The translations under genes and the position numbers were made by a program. From Gavia stellata (taxonomy: Eukaryota > Chordata > Aves > Gaviiformes > Gaviidae), in the NCBI RefSeq assembly GCF_030936135.1, contig NC_082597.1, positions 79,032,495 to 79,096,494 on the forward strand: a stretch of 64,000 bases of DNA. Direction: 5' to 3'. Shown one piece after another: positions 1 through 14,200 of the stretch. Within the stretch, counting starts at the first letter, position 1, and every line of letters starts with the position of its first letter. Below the pieces are notes generated by a model. It had not been told where the DNA came from. It was given only the letters and a program-made list of their open reading frames with translations, and did not search any database.

Positions 1-2355
1 TATTTCACGCCAGTTAAAAACGTGCTTGCTGGTAACTGCAGTGAATGCAATTATTATCTAATATCTCATTCTGAAGCGTGGCACAAAGCCACCAATTCAA
101 CACCGGCTGCCTGGTATCATCTGGTATGTAGGTACCCCTGTGAAGACAACTCTTCCCAGGAGCATCGGGAAATGTTTACATATGCTGTTTGTTCCACTGA
201 ACCCAGAGAATATGCTCTGTTCATCAGTCAATGCGATCTTGCTACCTTTATTTTTCAAATGAGGATTTGTATTTTTGGTCTGTTTCTGAAAATGTTATTG
301 ATGCAGAAAAAAAGTAGGTGCCAGCTGTGGCAGAAAAAAAGAGCGTGGGGTCTTAGAAACGTTGTGAACGATAGCCTCTAGCAATCCTCTTGCAACATTT
401 CAGCAGCCTGGATTTAGTATTCCATAAAAGACTTTTATAGGGATGCTGACACACTACTTTTCTGTATTCTGTGGTGGAGTTAATCCATATTGCGTAAGAA
501 AATTGTGTGTATCTGTGTATTAGGTGTAGCTTGCTAGGTAGGCTCTTTAGAACAAGAAATCCTGATGCCTGAGGAGCAATTCACACCTGCTGGAATGGAG
601 AAAATGTTCATGCCATGACCATATTGCCTTTACCTTAACCAGCTGAGCGTCACAGCTTCTCTCCCAAGTCTCTCGCTAGCAAGATCACTAATGCAATTGG
701 ACAAGAAACCCACCCCAAGGATGCTGTCTATGGGATGGGTTTTCCCAGGTAGGTAATCCTTCACGGAAGTTAAACAAAGGATCTGTTCCCTTTGCAATCA
801 GGTATGCTACATACAGAGCCATTTTAATGTCGCATATATTCCAAACTTCCCAGGAAATTGCAGCAAAGTCTAGCCTGTGTCGAGTCAGGAGTAATTGCTA
901 TTAACAGATGAGCCAGGGGAAGCTCATTCTGAGGTTTTCCTGTTAAATTCCAGGTTAGAGGAAGTTGGGTAAAAATTTATTTCATCAGAAGTAAGGGTGA
1001 CACACTTAGTACTGTCCCTGTTAAATATGCTGCCAGATGATACCCTTGTTGAAGAAGACAATAATCTTAGTTGACAGCTTGATGCATTTACTGGCCAGCT
1101 GAATCCAACACATTAAAACCTGGCCTGGAAAACCCCATATCGCTGCTGCTGGAAGTGCCGAGGCCAAGCCCAGGCGGTGGGGAGGACTGGCGAGGGTTGG
1201 CCATGGTTGACGTGGTTGGGTGCAGCACATGAGCAGCATAGCTCAGGGAAGGACCAAGGCTGAGGGCCCCAGTGCAGCTCCCAAATGGATGCGTGCGGAC
1301 CCCAGCTGAGGCTTCTGGCAGCCCTTCCTCACACCACTTTCTCCACGGTGGCTGGCTCAGCGTCACCGAGCCACCTTCCGTCAGAGCTGGCCTGGAACAC
1401 CGGTGGCCGAGCCCCCAGGAGGAGCGGGGGGAAGCGGCTGCAGCGAAGGGTTACAGAGAAAGGCCGTTACAGGTTGGTCATGCTAATTAGAGCTTGTTGG
1501 TGCATTCAGGGCTGTGACAGGACTTGGTACCCTCACAGATGCCATTATGGGCAAATAACTCTGGTGGTAATGGAGAAATTGAAGAGCAAGGAAAATAGGT
1601 GGAGAAAGTTATGAGAGCAGGCAAGTCAGAGCAACTGCTTTTACAGGTTGCTGAAAAAAGAGCGACATTGGCAATAAATAGTTTAAAAATCCCCTATGAG
1701 AGACAGTCAAGAGTACTACAAGAATTTTGAGAGATATCAACTACTTTAGCCTACTTCCACGTGAAGTCAAGAACCAGGTGTCCTGTGGGGACGTCCCTTG
1801 CGTTTGCTATCCTGGGTGTCACACGGCATGAGTTGCGTTGGCATTTGAGAGCCCACACACAAGTGGGCAATGCCCACCAGTTTCGGTGACCAAATGCACC
1901 CTGTCCGGCTCCCCATGGGCCCTGCACCCCTTGACAAGCCGGGCTCTCCGGAGGCTGCCTCCGTGGGAAGTCCCGGGGCTCACAACCCAGAACCCGCAGC
2001 AGCCTGTGTATGTGCCGGGGCTCGGGGTCTGGCCTTGCCGTATGTGTCAGATGAGCACAGATCCCTCCACATCCTCTCCGGCGGTAATTCCCCTTACGTC
2101 ATGTCTCCATGACTTATTTGAGAGAGCTTTTGTGAATGTAAAATACAGCTCTCTCTTCCTCTGCAGAAACGACCGAGGGATGCCGGCTTGCTTGCAGTAA
2201 GTGCGTGCCTTGTCTGCATTTTGTCTTTGTCTAAATGAGGTTGTAAAGTGTCTGGAAAATGATCTTGTCTTTTATATATGATCTGTGTGCTGTATTAGAT
2301 CAGTACAAAAGTAAGAGTTAATGGAGAAAATTGTTTGGTTGTCGTCGTCCCCGTT

Positions 2356-2367
2356 CCCCCCCCCCCC
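2356..2367 (+). repeat. C12 homopolymer
   Basis: Twelve consecutive cytosines sit next to a short GTCGTCGTCCCCGTT stretch. This is a simple sequence with no coding context, and a likely site of length variation or sequencing error. Confidence 0.9.
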
Positions 2368-2995
2368 GAATATCTGTTTCATGTAACTTTTTTTGCTAGT
2401 GAATTGTGAGAACACTACTTGTAAGAACAGCAGGAAAAATATTCATGCAGTGGAAACCCTGAACTTCTATCTACTTTTTGCATGATGATCTAGTGCATCT
2501 CAAGATAAGCAAACAATGCAAGGACAGCAGAGTAACTTATTTCTGGGGATTCAAAATGAACCCGAGGTAGTTCCAAGCAGAATTTAAGACAAGGCTGTTG
2601 GAATTCAGTAGACTCAAAATAAATAAATGTGCTCCTTAATATTATTTTCTTCTTCCTTTTTGAGAAAATAAAAATCTGCGTATAACAGCATTCTGCAATT
2701 TTTTTTCTACTGTGGGCATACCTACTGTCTTGATATGTCTTCTCGTTTGAAAGGTATTTGTTTTCTACAGCAAGGTTCGAGTTTGGGTCCATTGGCTGCC
2801 ACTTTGCTTTTAGTTTTTAGTACGTTTAACACCCAGTCAGAACTAATGAACCATATTCCTTTCGATTTGTGGAAAAGGCATTCTCTCTGAAAGGAAAAAA
2901 AATAAATCCTTCTCTTCCCTAAGTTGGGATTTTTACTGGCTCTTTAAAAGATGTCAGCTGAGGTCTCCTAGGGATGCTCATTCCAAGGGCTTGCA

Positions 2996-3460
2996 GTCAG
3001 TCGCCCTCGAAAATAGCACTTGATTGCTCTCTCTTGGCCGAGTCTGAAGCGAGCGCAGTTTTGACAAAAATGCCAGAGCCACTTCTGGTTGGCCAGCGTG
3101 CGCTTAGCCATGAGTTAAGAAATACCATTTCTCCGAAGGAGAAACAGTGAGAGGGACCAGAATCTGATTTATACCTCAGGGTCCCGAGTTTGGCCGAGGT
3201 TTCAATCCTGCCTGCAGCAGTCCCGCACCTCCCCTGCCCTCTGCGCACCTCAGCTTCTGCCCATCGCGGCCGGGGCTCCCCGGGCAGCCCCGCGTGCCTG
3301 TGGAGGACGCCCTTCCCTCAAATTACCCGTCTGGTCTGACGCTGAATGGTCCTCCCCGCTCTGCAACGGCACGGAATGCCAAAGCCCTTCCCATCATCGC
3401 TTCTGCTTTCTGAGCGTCTTTGTTCCCCGCTGCCTGTGGTGAGCGCAGGAGGTGTGAGGC
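2996..3460. promoter_or_regulatory. Orphan CpG-dense patch in intergenic DNA
   Basis: Reading across this interval I count roughly 28 CpG dinucleotides, densest from about 3181 to 3440 (for example around CCATCGCGGCCGGGG near 3262). The DNA on both sides is AT-rich and CpG-poor. No exon is recognisable next to it. CpG retention in bird genomes usually marks an unmethylated promoter or enhancer, so this could be the 5' end of an unannotated transcript or a distal element. That function is inference; the CpG clustering is seen directly. Confidence 0.4.
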
Positions 3461-3589
3461 TGCGTGGAAATTGCTGCTACTAGACAAGAGAGACATAAAG
3501 TACACCCACCAAGTCTCCAAAATCATTGATCTGATGAAAGATTTTTCATTCCTGCTGTGGCTAAGAATGCGCTATCTGTTCTGTAATGA

Positions 3590-3716
3590 GCCCTTTTTTT
3601 TGCTTTCACCTTATCCTATTTCATATTTTTTTTCTCTCCCTTTATTGGATTCTCTTCTCCCTCTCCTTGTTTTCACTCCCTGCATCCATCTTTTTCTTCT
3701 ATCACTCTCTGAGTGT
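3590..3716 (+). repeat. Pyrimidine-rich low-complexity tract
   Basis: This segment is dominated by C and T with only scattered purines. It explains the leucine, phenylalanine and serine-rich hydrophobic run in a 255-codon open frame that spans it from 3420 to 4187. That frame opens with TTG, has no domain I recognise, and is probably not a gene. Confidence 0.6.
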
Positions 3717-5043
3717 TTACTTGTAATTACACAACTGAAGTCAAACATGTCCACCGGACCCAGAAGAGAGATCTTTAGGAGCTACAGAAAGAAAACCTGT
3801 CCTGGGGTCACTGCAGACAGACAGAGATACACCGTGCTCTCGTACCCCACACGTTCTACCACGGCACTCTGTCTCATCGCAGCTAGATTACATCAGGATG
3901 GACACCTGCATGGGACAGTTTATGGCCACCCTCTTTTAAGCTTCTTTCTTACAACTAAATCCACGTACCTCATTGCTTCCAAGTGCAATAGCCGATATGA
4001 AGCACGGGGCAATAGCGAAGACTCAAAAGCCCTATTCTGTAAGATATTCCCATTTGGGATGGTCCTTTGTCACTCCCTATGGGAAGACAGGCCACACAGG
4101 GGGTCGCTGAGCTTACTGCATCTGTGGCAAACAGAATATGAGAATCAATCATGCTTCAACTACGCTGGGTCAGAGGATCCAGGTTAAATCCCTGCTGCCC
4201 GTGGCTAATGCAGACAAGCAACGTGAGCACAAGATATAAAGATACTTTCTCCCCTCTCCTTCCAGATGTATTTTTCTGAGGGTTTCTCTGTGTGTGCTGC
4301 AGATGAGAGAAGGGGCTTATACCTTTTGCTGTCCTTCAGGCCTGCATGGCCATTTGGGGTACCCGCCACGCTCTTTGCAAGCTTCAGTCACAGGTGACTC
4401 TTGCCAATACTGCTGAAGCAAAGGGCCAGTCCCCCATCACGGGCCCAGACTAATGTATTGCAGCACGAGGCACTGGGTCAGGGGCGTGGGGAGCCACCTC
4501 ATGGCATCTGAACCACTTGCAGACACAGGTTCCCCGCAGTAATTCCCATGTCCTACTGATAATAGGTTCTCACTTGCCACAAAACATCGTGGCCCCTCCA
4601 CGAACTCATGCTACAATCAGGTTCTTCGAAGGCATTTAGGGTCTGCCTGTCTTAAAAGGCAACTGGCAGAGCTGGCTTGTCCCATCGGAAAACCTGGGAC
4701 TTTGAACAACAGCAAGGCAGGACTTTCCTTCCCCTCCTGCAACCCGTGCTGGTTGCTCTCGGGGTAGATTGGGGTCCAGAAGCACAAGAACGGCTCTTCT
4801 CTGGAACTGCGCTTAATCATTGAACTAGGTTAACTAAATGTCAGGTAGGGAACTATGAACAAGTTGGAAGTTTTATGATTATATCACTGAGATGTACCCC
4901 AGCTCATGCTGAAATGATGCTTGGTAGTGATAAAAAGTGAGGATTAAGGATCTGGGCTGTTTGATGTTATTCTGGTAACTGGGTATATCATATCCAGCCC
5001 CTCCACGCCTTCACTTACACATCTGCTAGTGGCTCTAGTAACC

Positions 5044-5238
5044 TCGTAATTTCACTGAGCCGCCAACCACGAGGAGCAAGGAGACAGGAGTCACGACTGG
5101 TTCCCCTTCTCTTCATCAACGGCGACCCGGCTACGGGAGTTCCTCCACTCGGCAGTGAGAGGAGCAGGTCACCAGCCGGTGTCCGACGATTCATGTGGCA
5201 CGGAGGTGCGATGCGGGATTTAACAGTACGCAAAGCGT
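5044..5238. promoter_or_regulatory. Second orphan CpG cluster
   Basis: I count 17 CpG dinucleotides in about 195 bp whose overall GC content is only moderate, so CpG is close to undepleted here while flanking DNA is strongly depleted. No open reading frame or known element explains it. It may be an unmethylated regulatory element, a young insertion or a remnant of a GC-rich repeat. The sequence alone cannot decide. Confidence 0.35.
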
Positions 5239-8200
5239 TTGAGATCCCATGAAGGCAAAGCACTGTTATTTCATGATGACACCAAGCTTAAGTCTGGCGC
5301 TGGTACTGCTCTGATGGAAATGGATTCCCTCACCCCATTTAAATTGAAAAAAAAAATCAAATGAAAGAAAAACAGTTGTACCATCTCTGATGCCACAGGT
5401 GATAAGTATCTTGGCCTGGCAGTTCTCCCAGAGTGACCTTTGCAGGTTGATTCCCAACATGGTGATTAGCTCATTTGTTTTGCCGTTAGCTGATGGTTCT
5501 CACATGAGTGAGATCTGGGGCGGGTCACACAGTGATGGTGGGGGAGAGCTGATAAAAGAGAAATGCTTTGGGGTTTTCCTAGTCAGACTGCCCCTGGCAA
5601 AGCAAGAGCAACTTTCTCTGAACCTGCCCCATCAGTGACCTTGGACCTGATCAGAGGGACCACCCTCAACTCTGGATGCGAGGTAAGTTAAATTACATGC
5701 TGCTGAATTGTCCTAATACTGCCAACATTTTGGGCAAAAGTTGTAATAATGATAAAAAAGCACCAGTGTAATGGATACCATCATAACTCCATAACTACAG
5801 TTTAGGTTTTGAAAATTACAAATATGTGTTTAACTAAGGCTAACCAGAAAGTACTAGATGGTGCTTTAACTGTGGCCAGCTGTCTAGTATTTAGAAATTA
5901 GAAAAGAATGTTTTTTCCCTTCCAAAGTGGAAAAAATTGCTGTGCATTTGTACATACTGAGCTGGTGACCATTTGTCCAGCCCTACCAGGAAGCATCAGG
6001 TTATCTGTGGTACCAACAGATGGCAAAGTACTTTGTAAAAGAGCTGCACAAAAGGAAAAAAGGACTCTGTAGCCTTCAACTTACAATGCACTTCACCTCT
6101 TAGGGGTTAGAGCCCTCATTTGCAGCCCCTAAGTTTCAGACTTTTTTTAATCAGACCCTGTCAGTTCACAGGTCATGGTAAGCTTCACTTTCTTTAGCAA
6201 CAGTGAGTTTCATTTTGTCTTGAATTGTACGTGTGAGACTTATTTAAGTGACATTTCTTCAACTCATGCAGCTAACTCTGCTCTTTCCACCTGAGGTACC
6301 TTTGGCTACTGATCTTTTTATAAGTGTTTAGGATTATAATTCCTTTTTACCCCTACCCTGAGTAAGCTTTGCACCTGACCCCTTATTCCACCTCCCCCTC
6401 CATAAGTTTCTCGGACATGGAACAGTGGGGAACATGGAAAGAGTATTTCAGCTGCTGATGTCTGTGTCAGTCAAACCAAAACGAGATGTTCTGCCCCTGT
6501 AAGCCAACATGTTTGTAAAGCTTCTGGCTCCATGTCAGGCAGAGACCCAGTGAAGAAGGTTATGTGGATGAGACGGGCAGACGGATGCAGCAAAGCATCT
6601 ATCTTGGCAAGCCAAGAAGCGGGCATTAATGCAGTCTGAAAACATGTGGGCTTTCCTGAACTCTTCCTAGGCGAAGGTTAGACTGAAATCATCAGTGGTT
6701 CAGGCTTGACTTTGTTTTTGAGGTCTGGCCAAACACAGTTAGCTGATAGGTGTGGGTGGCTGGAAGATTGCTTTCATTGAAGGGCATTGACAAAATCAGA
6801 TTCACTTTTTTCTAAACCCACAAGATTTCCCTGATCTGGAGATGAACAGCTTACTGAGACAGGGTTAGAGAGGAGCCAAAACAGAGCTCCACATCTAGGG
6901 TAGAGATGGACTTACCTGGGCAGCGGCAGAAGGACTCTGAAGAGGCACAAGGGGTCAATTGAGGCGGGGTCTACAGATCTGCTCTTCAGTGGTGGTTTCG
7001 TACTTGGTCTAGAGGCTGCCTCTGCAGGAGCCTTTCTGTAAGGAGAACGAACAGTTCAAAGAGCAGTTTGGTCAGCAGGCCCTCTCTGATATCTCTGCAG
7101 CAAAACTCAACATCCCCTTCTCCAGACCCCTGCGTCCTCTGAAACATGGAGTCAGTGGGTTGGGTTGGTAAGATGGACTGGGAAACACCTGGTTCAGCCT
7201 CTTCTCCGTGGCAGTCAGTTATGTTTGAGCAAAATGGAGAAAACACTCCTACTGAAGCGAGGAGGAGGGAAAATAGGAGCCAACAGGATTGATCTCCCAG
7301 CTGGGACACGCTGGGCAGAGCTGGGATGGAGGGTTGTGCACCGTTCGGAGCCGGGGGGGTCCAGCAGCAGCTGAGGGGAGCTGCGTGAGCCCGTGGAGGG
7401 GAGGAACACAACTGTAGTAGCGGGAAGTAGCTCATCACTGTGTCTTTGCTCTCCACGCAACACCGGGAGTACAGGGGAACCACGCTGGCTCCACACTGGG
7501 CTTACTGTACCAGACCTGGCTTCTTATCTGCTCAGCTGGTGTGGCAGGGGTCTGGATGGCCTCTCCAGTGCGAGCCAAGGAGGTCCGGTGGGTAGGTTCC
7601 CGAGCTATGTAAAGCAATATTATCCAATTACTTTCCATGACTGCACTGGGGTCAGGACATTTTGACTTTATTTAATCTCCTGGCAATAATACTAAGACCT
7701 TAAATTGGTGTCCATTGAAGTTAATGAAAAGTTCATGATTTGTCATGTACCCAACATCATAGAGAGACCTTGGGCAAGCCTTTCACCTCTTCACACCATG
7801 TTTTACCCTTTTCTTCTGTCTATGGAGACTATGTAGATGGGTACCGGAAAAATCCATGTTTTGATGTTTCATTAATAAAAGCAAGTTGTACTGAACCCTT
7901 GGGTGGCAGAGACTCCAAGGCAGAACATGAAAATTTTCATTAATTTGCTTATCTTAATATGCATCTTTAGCTATATAAAAATGTTAAGACAGTTTTTGGA
8001 AATATTTTAAATTCATAACCCCGAAACTTCACAGAAACAGTGGAAAGGCTGCCTGGGACCACTGCAAGGTGGCAATAGTAATTGGGGAGGCCAAAAAGAA
8101 AAGCATCTTCTGCAGTCCCAAGCTCTGCAGAGACCGCAGATCCGCACCCAGGGTGCTGAGGGGTGCTCAACAACATGTGCTAATGGGGTGCCTTTCGTTG

Positions 8201-11200
8201 GCTCCTGTGGTCTGCAGTGGGATATTCTGAGCTGGGAGGGTCCCAAAGGGGTGGTTTGATCCTGCAGAGCCAGTCTAAGGGCTCGATGCCCCATAGCACA
8301 GTGGTCCCACCTGCAGATCTTGGTCCCTGGGTCCTTCTTTCCTTGAACTGACAGAAGCCTTTAAAATGACATTAATACCTGCTTTTGGGGTGGGAGAGGT
8401 AGTTTTTTCCTGGTGAGTGGGTGGGAAGCGAAGGTCTACCAAGCAGCAGAGCCAGCTGGGAGGGAGGAGAGGCAGCAGCAGCCTGGGAGACCAGAGACTG
8501 TGTTGTCAAGCCACCTCCAAAGGAAACAGTGGCTCCCTGGAATAGCCACCACTCTTCAGTCTGAAAATACCTACTGATGGAGGTGCAGGTCTACCTGAAA
8601 TGCAACTGTCTGAAGTAAAAGTAAGACAGGACTGTTAACCTGTAAAGAGTAGTTTGGGGTCTCCAGGAAACTTGGTGAGTTGGTAGCACGTGGTGCCCAG
8701 CTGCAGAGGCTCCTCCCCAGCACACCAGTCCCTGTGCATTAGCCCCCTGTGGCCTTCAGCTAGCCCACCCAGTCCTGCCACAACGACCCCAGGCAGACTG
8801 GCAAGCAAAAGAGTCTTGTTAGAATTTGTCCTGTTCCCTTCCACGTGGCTCCAAGAGCACACATTGCGAAGGTGGATGTTCAGTCAGAAATACCACTGTC
8901 AGCAAGGACCTGGTGGTGGGATTCAATTGCTTAACCATGGGCTTCTAGTGCCACTTTAGACATCTCAGGTCGTCAGAGACATCTGTGTGCTGGTTGGGAT
9001 ATGTGGTCCAGGAGACCCACACCCTTCTGGAAGAGGATGGAGACCAGGGGGCATCTGGGCTGTCACTAACTGCCTGGATATCAGCATCTGAACCCCATCC
9101 CCAGTGCCACATCCAGGGCACCCTGAAGCACCCAGCCCTCCTGGGGTCTGCCCTGGTGGGGAGACACAGGGTGGGCTCAGCTGGTGTGGCCATTTCTAAA
9201 CTGGTGGTGCTCTTCTCTGCCTCCAGTAGGCAAGAGCTGGCTTTATTTATGCGGGGCTGGATCCAGTTGTTTGTGTCAACAGGAATTTCACCACTGAATT
9301 CAGCAGAATAAAAGCCAGCGCAGCTTCCTGCTGATGGGCTTTCACAACCGTTTGTTGACAAGCCACTGTAAAAGGGAAAACAAGGTTTAATCTAACAGAT
9401 AACAGGAAAATACAGACTTGCGTAGACGACAAAAAGCTGTTTTCTGTTGTCTCGCCATGCTCCTCAGAGAAGATAAGCAAAAGCAGATTAATATCAGTAG
9501 AGGAACATGTCTATAAGCAATGAAGCAAATCTGGAGATTTTTTCAGTATTCTCTTAGCTGGAAGATGGCAAATGCAGACTGGGAAGTGACTGAGTGAAGA
9601 ATCTGAAAATGTTCAACTGAGAATGACCACAATGAAGAACAATATAGGCAGAAAGAAACAAAGACTGCACAAGGAGCTGGAGAGAGTTGGCAGTTTATGG
9701 GTTTGCTTTTCCCTTTTTCATCTGATTAAAGTAATTTCAGCCCAGTGGGTTTACATCGAAGTGGTTGAGTGGCTGCCAGATAATATCAGTGCAACTGCTC
9801 AAATGAGAGACGAGCATTTGATAGCTACCTGTATGTAAATCAGATAATGAGTTAGAGACCACAAACTCCAGTAAATGAATGAGAGGTGCTATCACTTGGC
9901 TGGTTCTTGCCAGAAAAAACAATTGACCTCCCAGTCTGCCAAAAGCTGTACCCAGGGAGACGTCTGTGTGAAGTATCTCTGAGGGTCTTGTGGGATCCAT
10001 CTTTGTGGATCTATCAGTAGGAACTACTAACACCAGGCTAGGAAGTTTAAATCCTATTATTTTCCTGTTATGTATGAAAAAGCAGAGTTAAATGAGTTTT
10101 TTTCACCCCATTCACAGAAAGCACTTAGAGATTATGGTTCAGGATGACTTATTGATGAAGCGCAAATGAAACAAATCTCCTCTTTTAAGTCATTCTATTA
10201 GTCTCAGTTAACTTGCATCTTTTTAATAAAATATTTTTAAAATATACACAAAATATGCAGACACATTTTACAAAAATAATATATAACAAATAGAACAATC
10301 CAGGAAACCACATAAACTGCATGCCATAAATAAGTAAAGACCATCAATGACTTCTCAGAGGAAACAGTCATTGAGAAAACTCAGTTCTATCTGTAATCTC
10401 TGTTGCTCGGTGACTCTTACCAGAGGGCTAGCAAGGGTCTGTAACTGAATCCTCTTAAAAAGGCTGTTGAACTGAATTCACTCTGATATCAGGGTCTTTT
10501 TATGGAAACTGGTGTGAGCTTTAAATGCAAAACTCTAAATCCTGCTGTTCTGCTCCATTTAACTGGAATTCAAGGACTTCAGTCAAAAAGAGGAGTCTGA
10601 AAAAAATAATCTCATTCTATTGACAGATCCCCAGACTGGGAGGGAGGCTGCAGTCTTGGTTTGACAGGAAAAGAGTTATAAACACTTGTGGTCCTTCACT
10701 TCTGCTCCCCATCATGAGCATTTGGAAAAGCAAACACAGAGGAGGTAAATGCAGTGAGGGTAGTGCTCGTTCTGAGAGAGAGGATGTCATAACAAAAAAG
10801 ATAAAACACAGCTATAACCAAATTAGCCATGACTAATTTAGAATGCTGTGTTGGGGACTATCAGATACAGATAAGTTCAACAAATCAGCTTCAAACCACA
10901 GGTGCCTCACTCAAGGTTTTAAGTCCCACACAGGTGAGATTAAAGGAGATGCAAGAATGTAGTTATTTGCAGTATGTTAAAGAGTTTACAAACTCCTCCT
11001 TCAAAAAATCTGATGTAAAAGCAGGTATATTATAGCCTGTTTACAGGCTAAATACCAACCTGGCAATTATGTTCTGCTTATTTAATTTCCTTTGCAATTC
11101 TAATTGCATACACAAGTAGTCTTCCTCCCTGCCCTCGATGGCTCTTCAGTACCTGCCACGGTCTTTGGCATTTCTTTGGAATATCACGTAAGCCACCGCG

Positions 11201-14200
11201 TCGATGTAAACAAGCACTGCTCTGTTCTGCAGCTAGTAAATGTTATATGAAACTTAATTCACGCTCAAACAAGGAGCACTCGGGTAATTGCAGCCCTGGG
11301 CCTGGCTCATAAATGCAATGTGCTAAAACAGCTGAATAGCATCCATCTCTGAGCTTACACTGCACGTACGTCTTGTCCAGACAATATGCTTTTATTCTCC
11401 TCTTCCAATTGCAGTTCATGTCCTGAATTTGCTTTCCTGAAGTCAACGGAGCATTGACATTAGTTTTGACTAGAGAATGTCATTAATGACTGAACTTCTT
11501 CTGTCTTTCCTTCCCCACCCCCTGTTTTATTTTTGTTTGATTCTTCTACAATGCTAAATGCATTAGACACTCTTACAACACATCAACCTTATTTTTTATT
11601 TACCAAAAAGGAAACTCTTGAGGGGAGAAAACCTCCAAAAAATATTTGATAGGCTCTGTGGATCCAAAACTATTTTCCACATGGCCAGATTTCTGAAGAT
11701 CTGCAGATGCCTAGTAAGATTGTCATAAGAGTCGAGACAGATTAGTTATCTGTGATATTTAGGTATGTCAATGCTTTTTTTAATCTAGTCCTTAATCTCC
11801 TCAAAAATTGGCTGTGTAACAAATAAGAAAGTATGTGCTACGGTATTTTCAGAAAGGCATTTTTAAAATACCATTCTTTCCTGACTAGAACATGAAAATG
11901 AAATATATTGGACTTGCTACAAAGCAATGTTGTACTTTCCTACCACCCACCCTTAAATTTAAACCAGAGATTATATATGTAAAACTTGAAGCAAATTGAC
12001 AATGGTATGGGCATTCAGCTGGAACTGAGGAATAGAAATGTTGATATTCTATAAGATACCAAGGCAATATGATTCAACTAACTGTAAACCACCTACACAG
12101 CAGAGCAAATAGTCACTTGTTAAACAGTAGAAGAAAGTCTATTGATGGAATGACTTGCAGCCTCTTCAGTTTATGGTCAATAAATCTCATTTGAAAAGTA
12201 ATCCTGCCCACTTGTCCTTTCAGCACAAAGAGACTGTCATCACCATGCTATATTATTTCTGGCCTCGCAGTATTTGCACTGCTGACCTGTTATTAGTTGA
12301 GTTATAGCATCATCCATGACTAAATTGGTTTGTCAGAAGCCAGTGGGTGGAATTGTCCCAGGTCACTGTGGAGCTCATTGATGCAAATAAAAGTACTTTT
12401 CTGTGGGAAAGAAAGATGAGAGGGACAGGTCCGTGTGATGGGGGGGGCATCTTGGGTGACTGTAGCTTGTGACAGATCAAATGTGCATCCTGATATAAGG
12501 CTATACATAGCCCGAGATGTTTGGATGCAGTAGGTTATAACTGCACACTTAATTGTGTTACGTGTCTCAAAGAGGTAAGAAGCAACTCAGGAGGGCTGAG
12601 CTTTATCTTCATGCTGCCCTTGATGTTCTCTATGGCCTTGAGCAAGTTGTGTAGGCTTTGACTACACTAGCAAGCAGTGAAGCATAAAAGGATCAGATCT
12701 GGAGACTGAAACAGTTGAAGGTAAGGAGTTGGTGTTCACCCTCCATAAACCCATTTTTTTTCTGAAAAAAGTCTAGTCAAATCCATAGTACCAAACATCC
12801 ATGAGGCTGGAGCACATTAGGAGCCCTCTTGGTATGCATCTCGATTTAGTTTCATCCAGGGTGAATCCAGCTGTTACTCTATGACCTCTCCACAGTATAA
12901 ACCAAAGCATAGTAGGGGGGACAACCAGGACATTAACTTCAGAAGTGCACTAAGGATGCAAACTGAAATGCCAATGCAGATAACCCTTTTACTCCTGCTG
13001 TCTCATAGGGATATTGCCATACCAGGTTCATTTATGTGTGACCTGTTTAGCTACTGTGATAATGATAGTAGATGTGATAGCGTATTTTATTTCAGCATTC
13101 ATTTGAGAATGCGTAAGCAAAGATTAAATGATGTTTAGTAGGTGCATAATTAGCAGAGGTTAGACTGAAAATTAACAAGAAGGAGGTGGTTCTTCATACC
13201 ATGGGTAATTAAGCTGAGGACCTCCTTGCTACAGGATATTGTAAATACTAAAACTTCACAAGATTACAAGTGTCTGCACAGATTCCCAGAAGTAAAATTC
13301 ACAGAGGGGTATTTTTTTCAAAGACTTTTCCTGTGTGTTGGGAACTGAGCTGTGCATTGCTGGAGGATTGGAGAGTGTCTTGGGGAACAATCACTACATG
13401 CTTTCCCCAAGTACCCAGTATTGGCTGCTGCCAGAGGTAGGGCGATGGAGCAAGACAGACCTCTGATCTAACATGTTATAACAATTTTTGAATTGATCAC
13501 TTCTTTAAAAGGCTTTAATTATTTTAATAATTAGAGTTGAAAAATCTAATTTCAATGATTCAGGTTTTGAATTGTTTTTATTTGCAATATATCTCTTTGG
13601 AAATGCTATTGTGGTTCCTCAGGGAGAGGGCAACTGGATATTCCTTCTTCCAGAATAGCTGAGGTCCTTCTACAGACTCAGTCTCACAATATACGCCACA
13701 AGTCTTGCCCCAAAGTTGGGAAGTGGTCTGTGATGGGAAAGGACACAAACCGTCTCAATGATGCTGTGGTAGAGTACTGAAAATTGAACATTACTACTTC
13801 AGCCTCAATACTTTGGGGACTGGGTTTTCACATTCTTACACAGAACTGTGACTTCCCCAGAACCCCGATGCTCCTTCATGAAAACAAATCTGTTCAGTTC
13901 AAATCTCAGCATCTCACCAAACAACAGGCAAAAATAATCCCTTACAGGCCTTTAATCTGTCACTGGGGGAAAGCCTCAATGCACACATATGATGCAGTAT
14001 AAATCTACAGCTTACATGGACACAAGCAGCTAGTGTCGCTGTTGGCCAAGCTCAGACTTCTCCATATTCATCAGGGAATCAGATGTTCTGGTGGCTCAAA
14101 CCAGGTCTGAGAGAGCAGCTCCATAATACTCAGAGGGATTATATACCCTGTGACAGGTTTCCTTCTCAAAGCCAGCCTGAGAATCTCCTGCTCCTCAGCA

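Noticed and set aside
3420..4187. 255-codon open frame, longest in the window
   Set aside because: It starts at TTG, its hydrophobic middle is explained by a pyrimidine-rich tract, it has no recognisable domain, and no splice or promoter context supports it.
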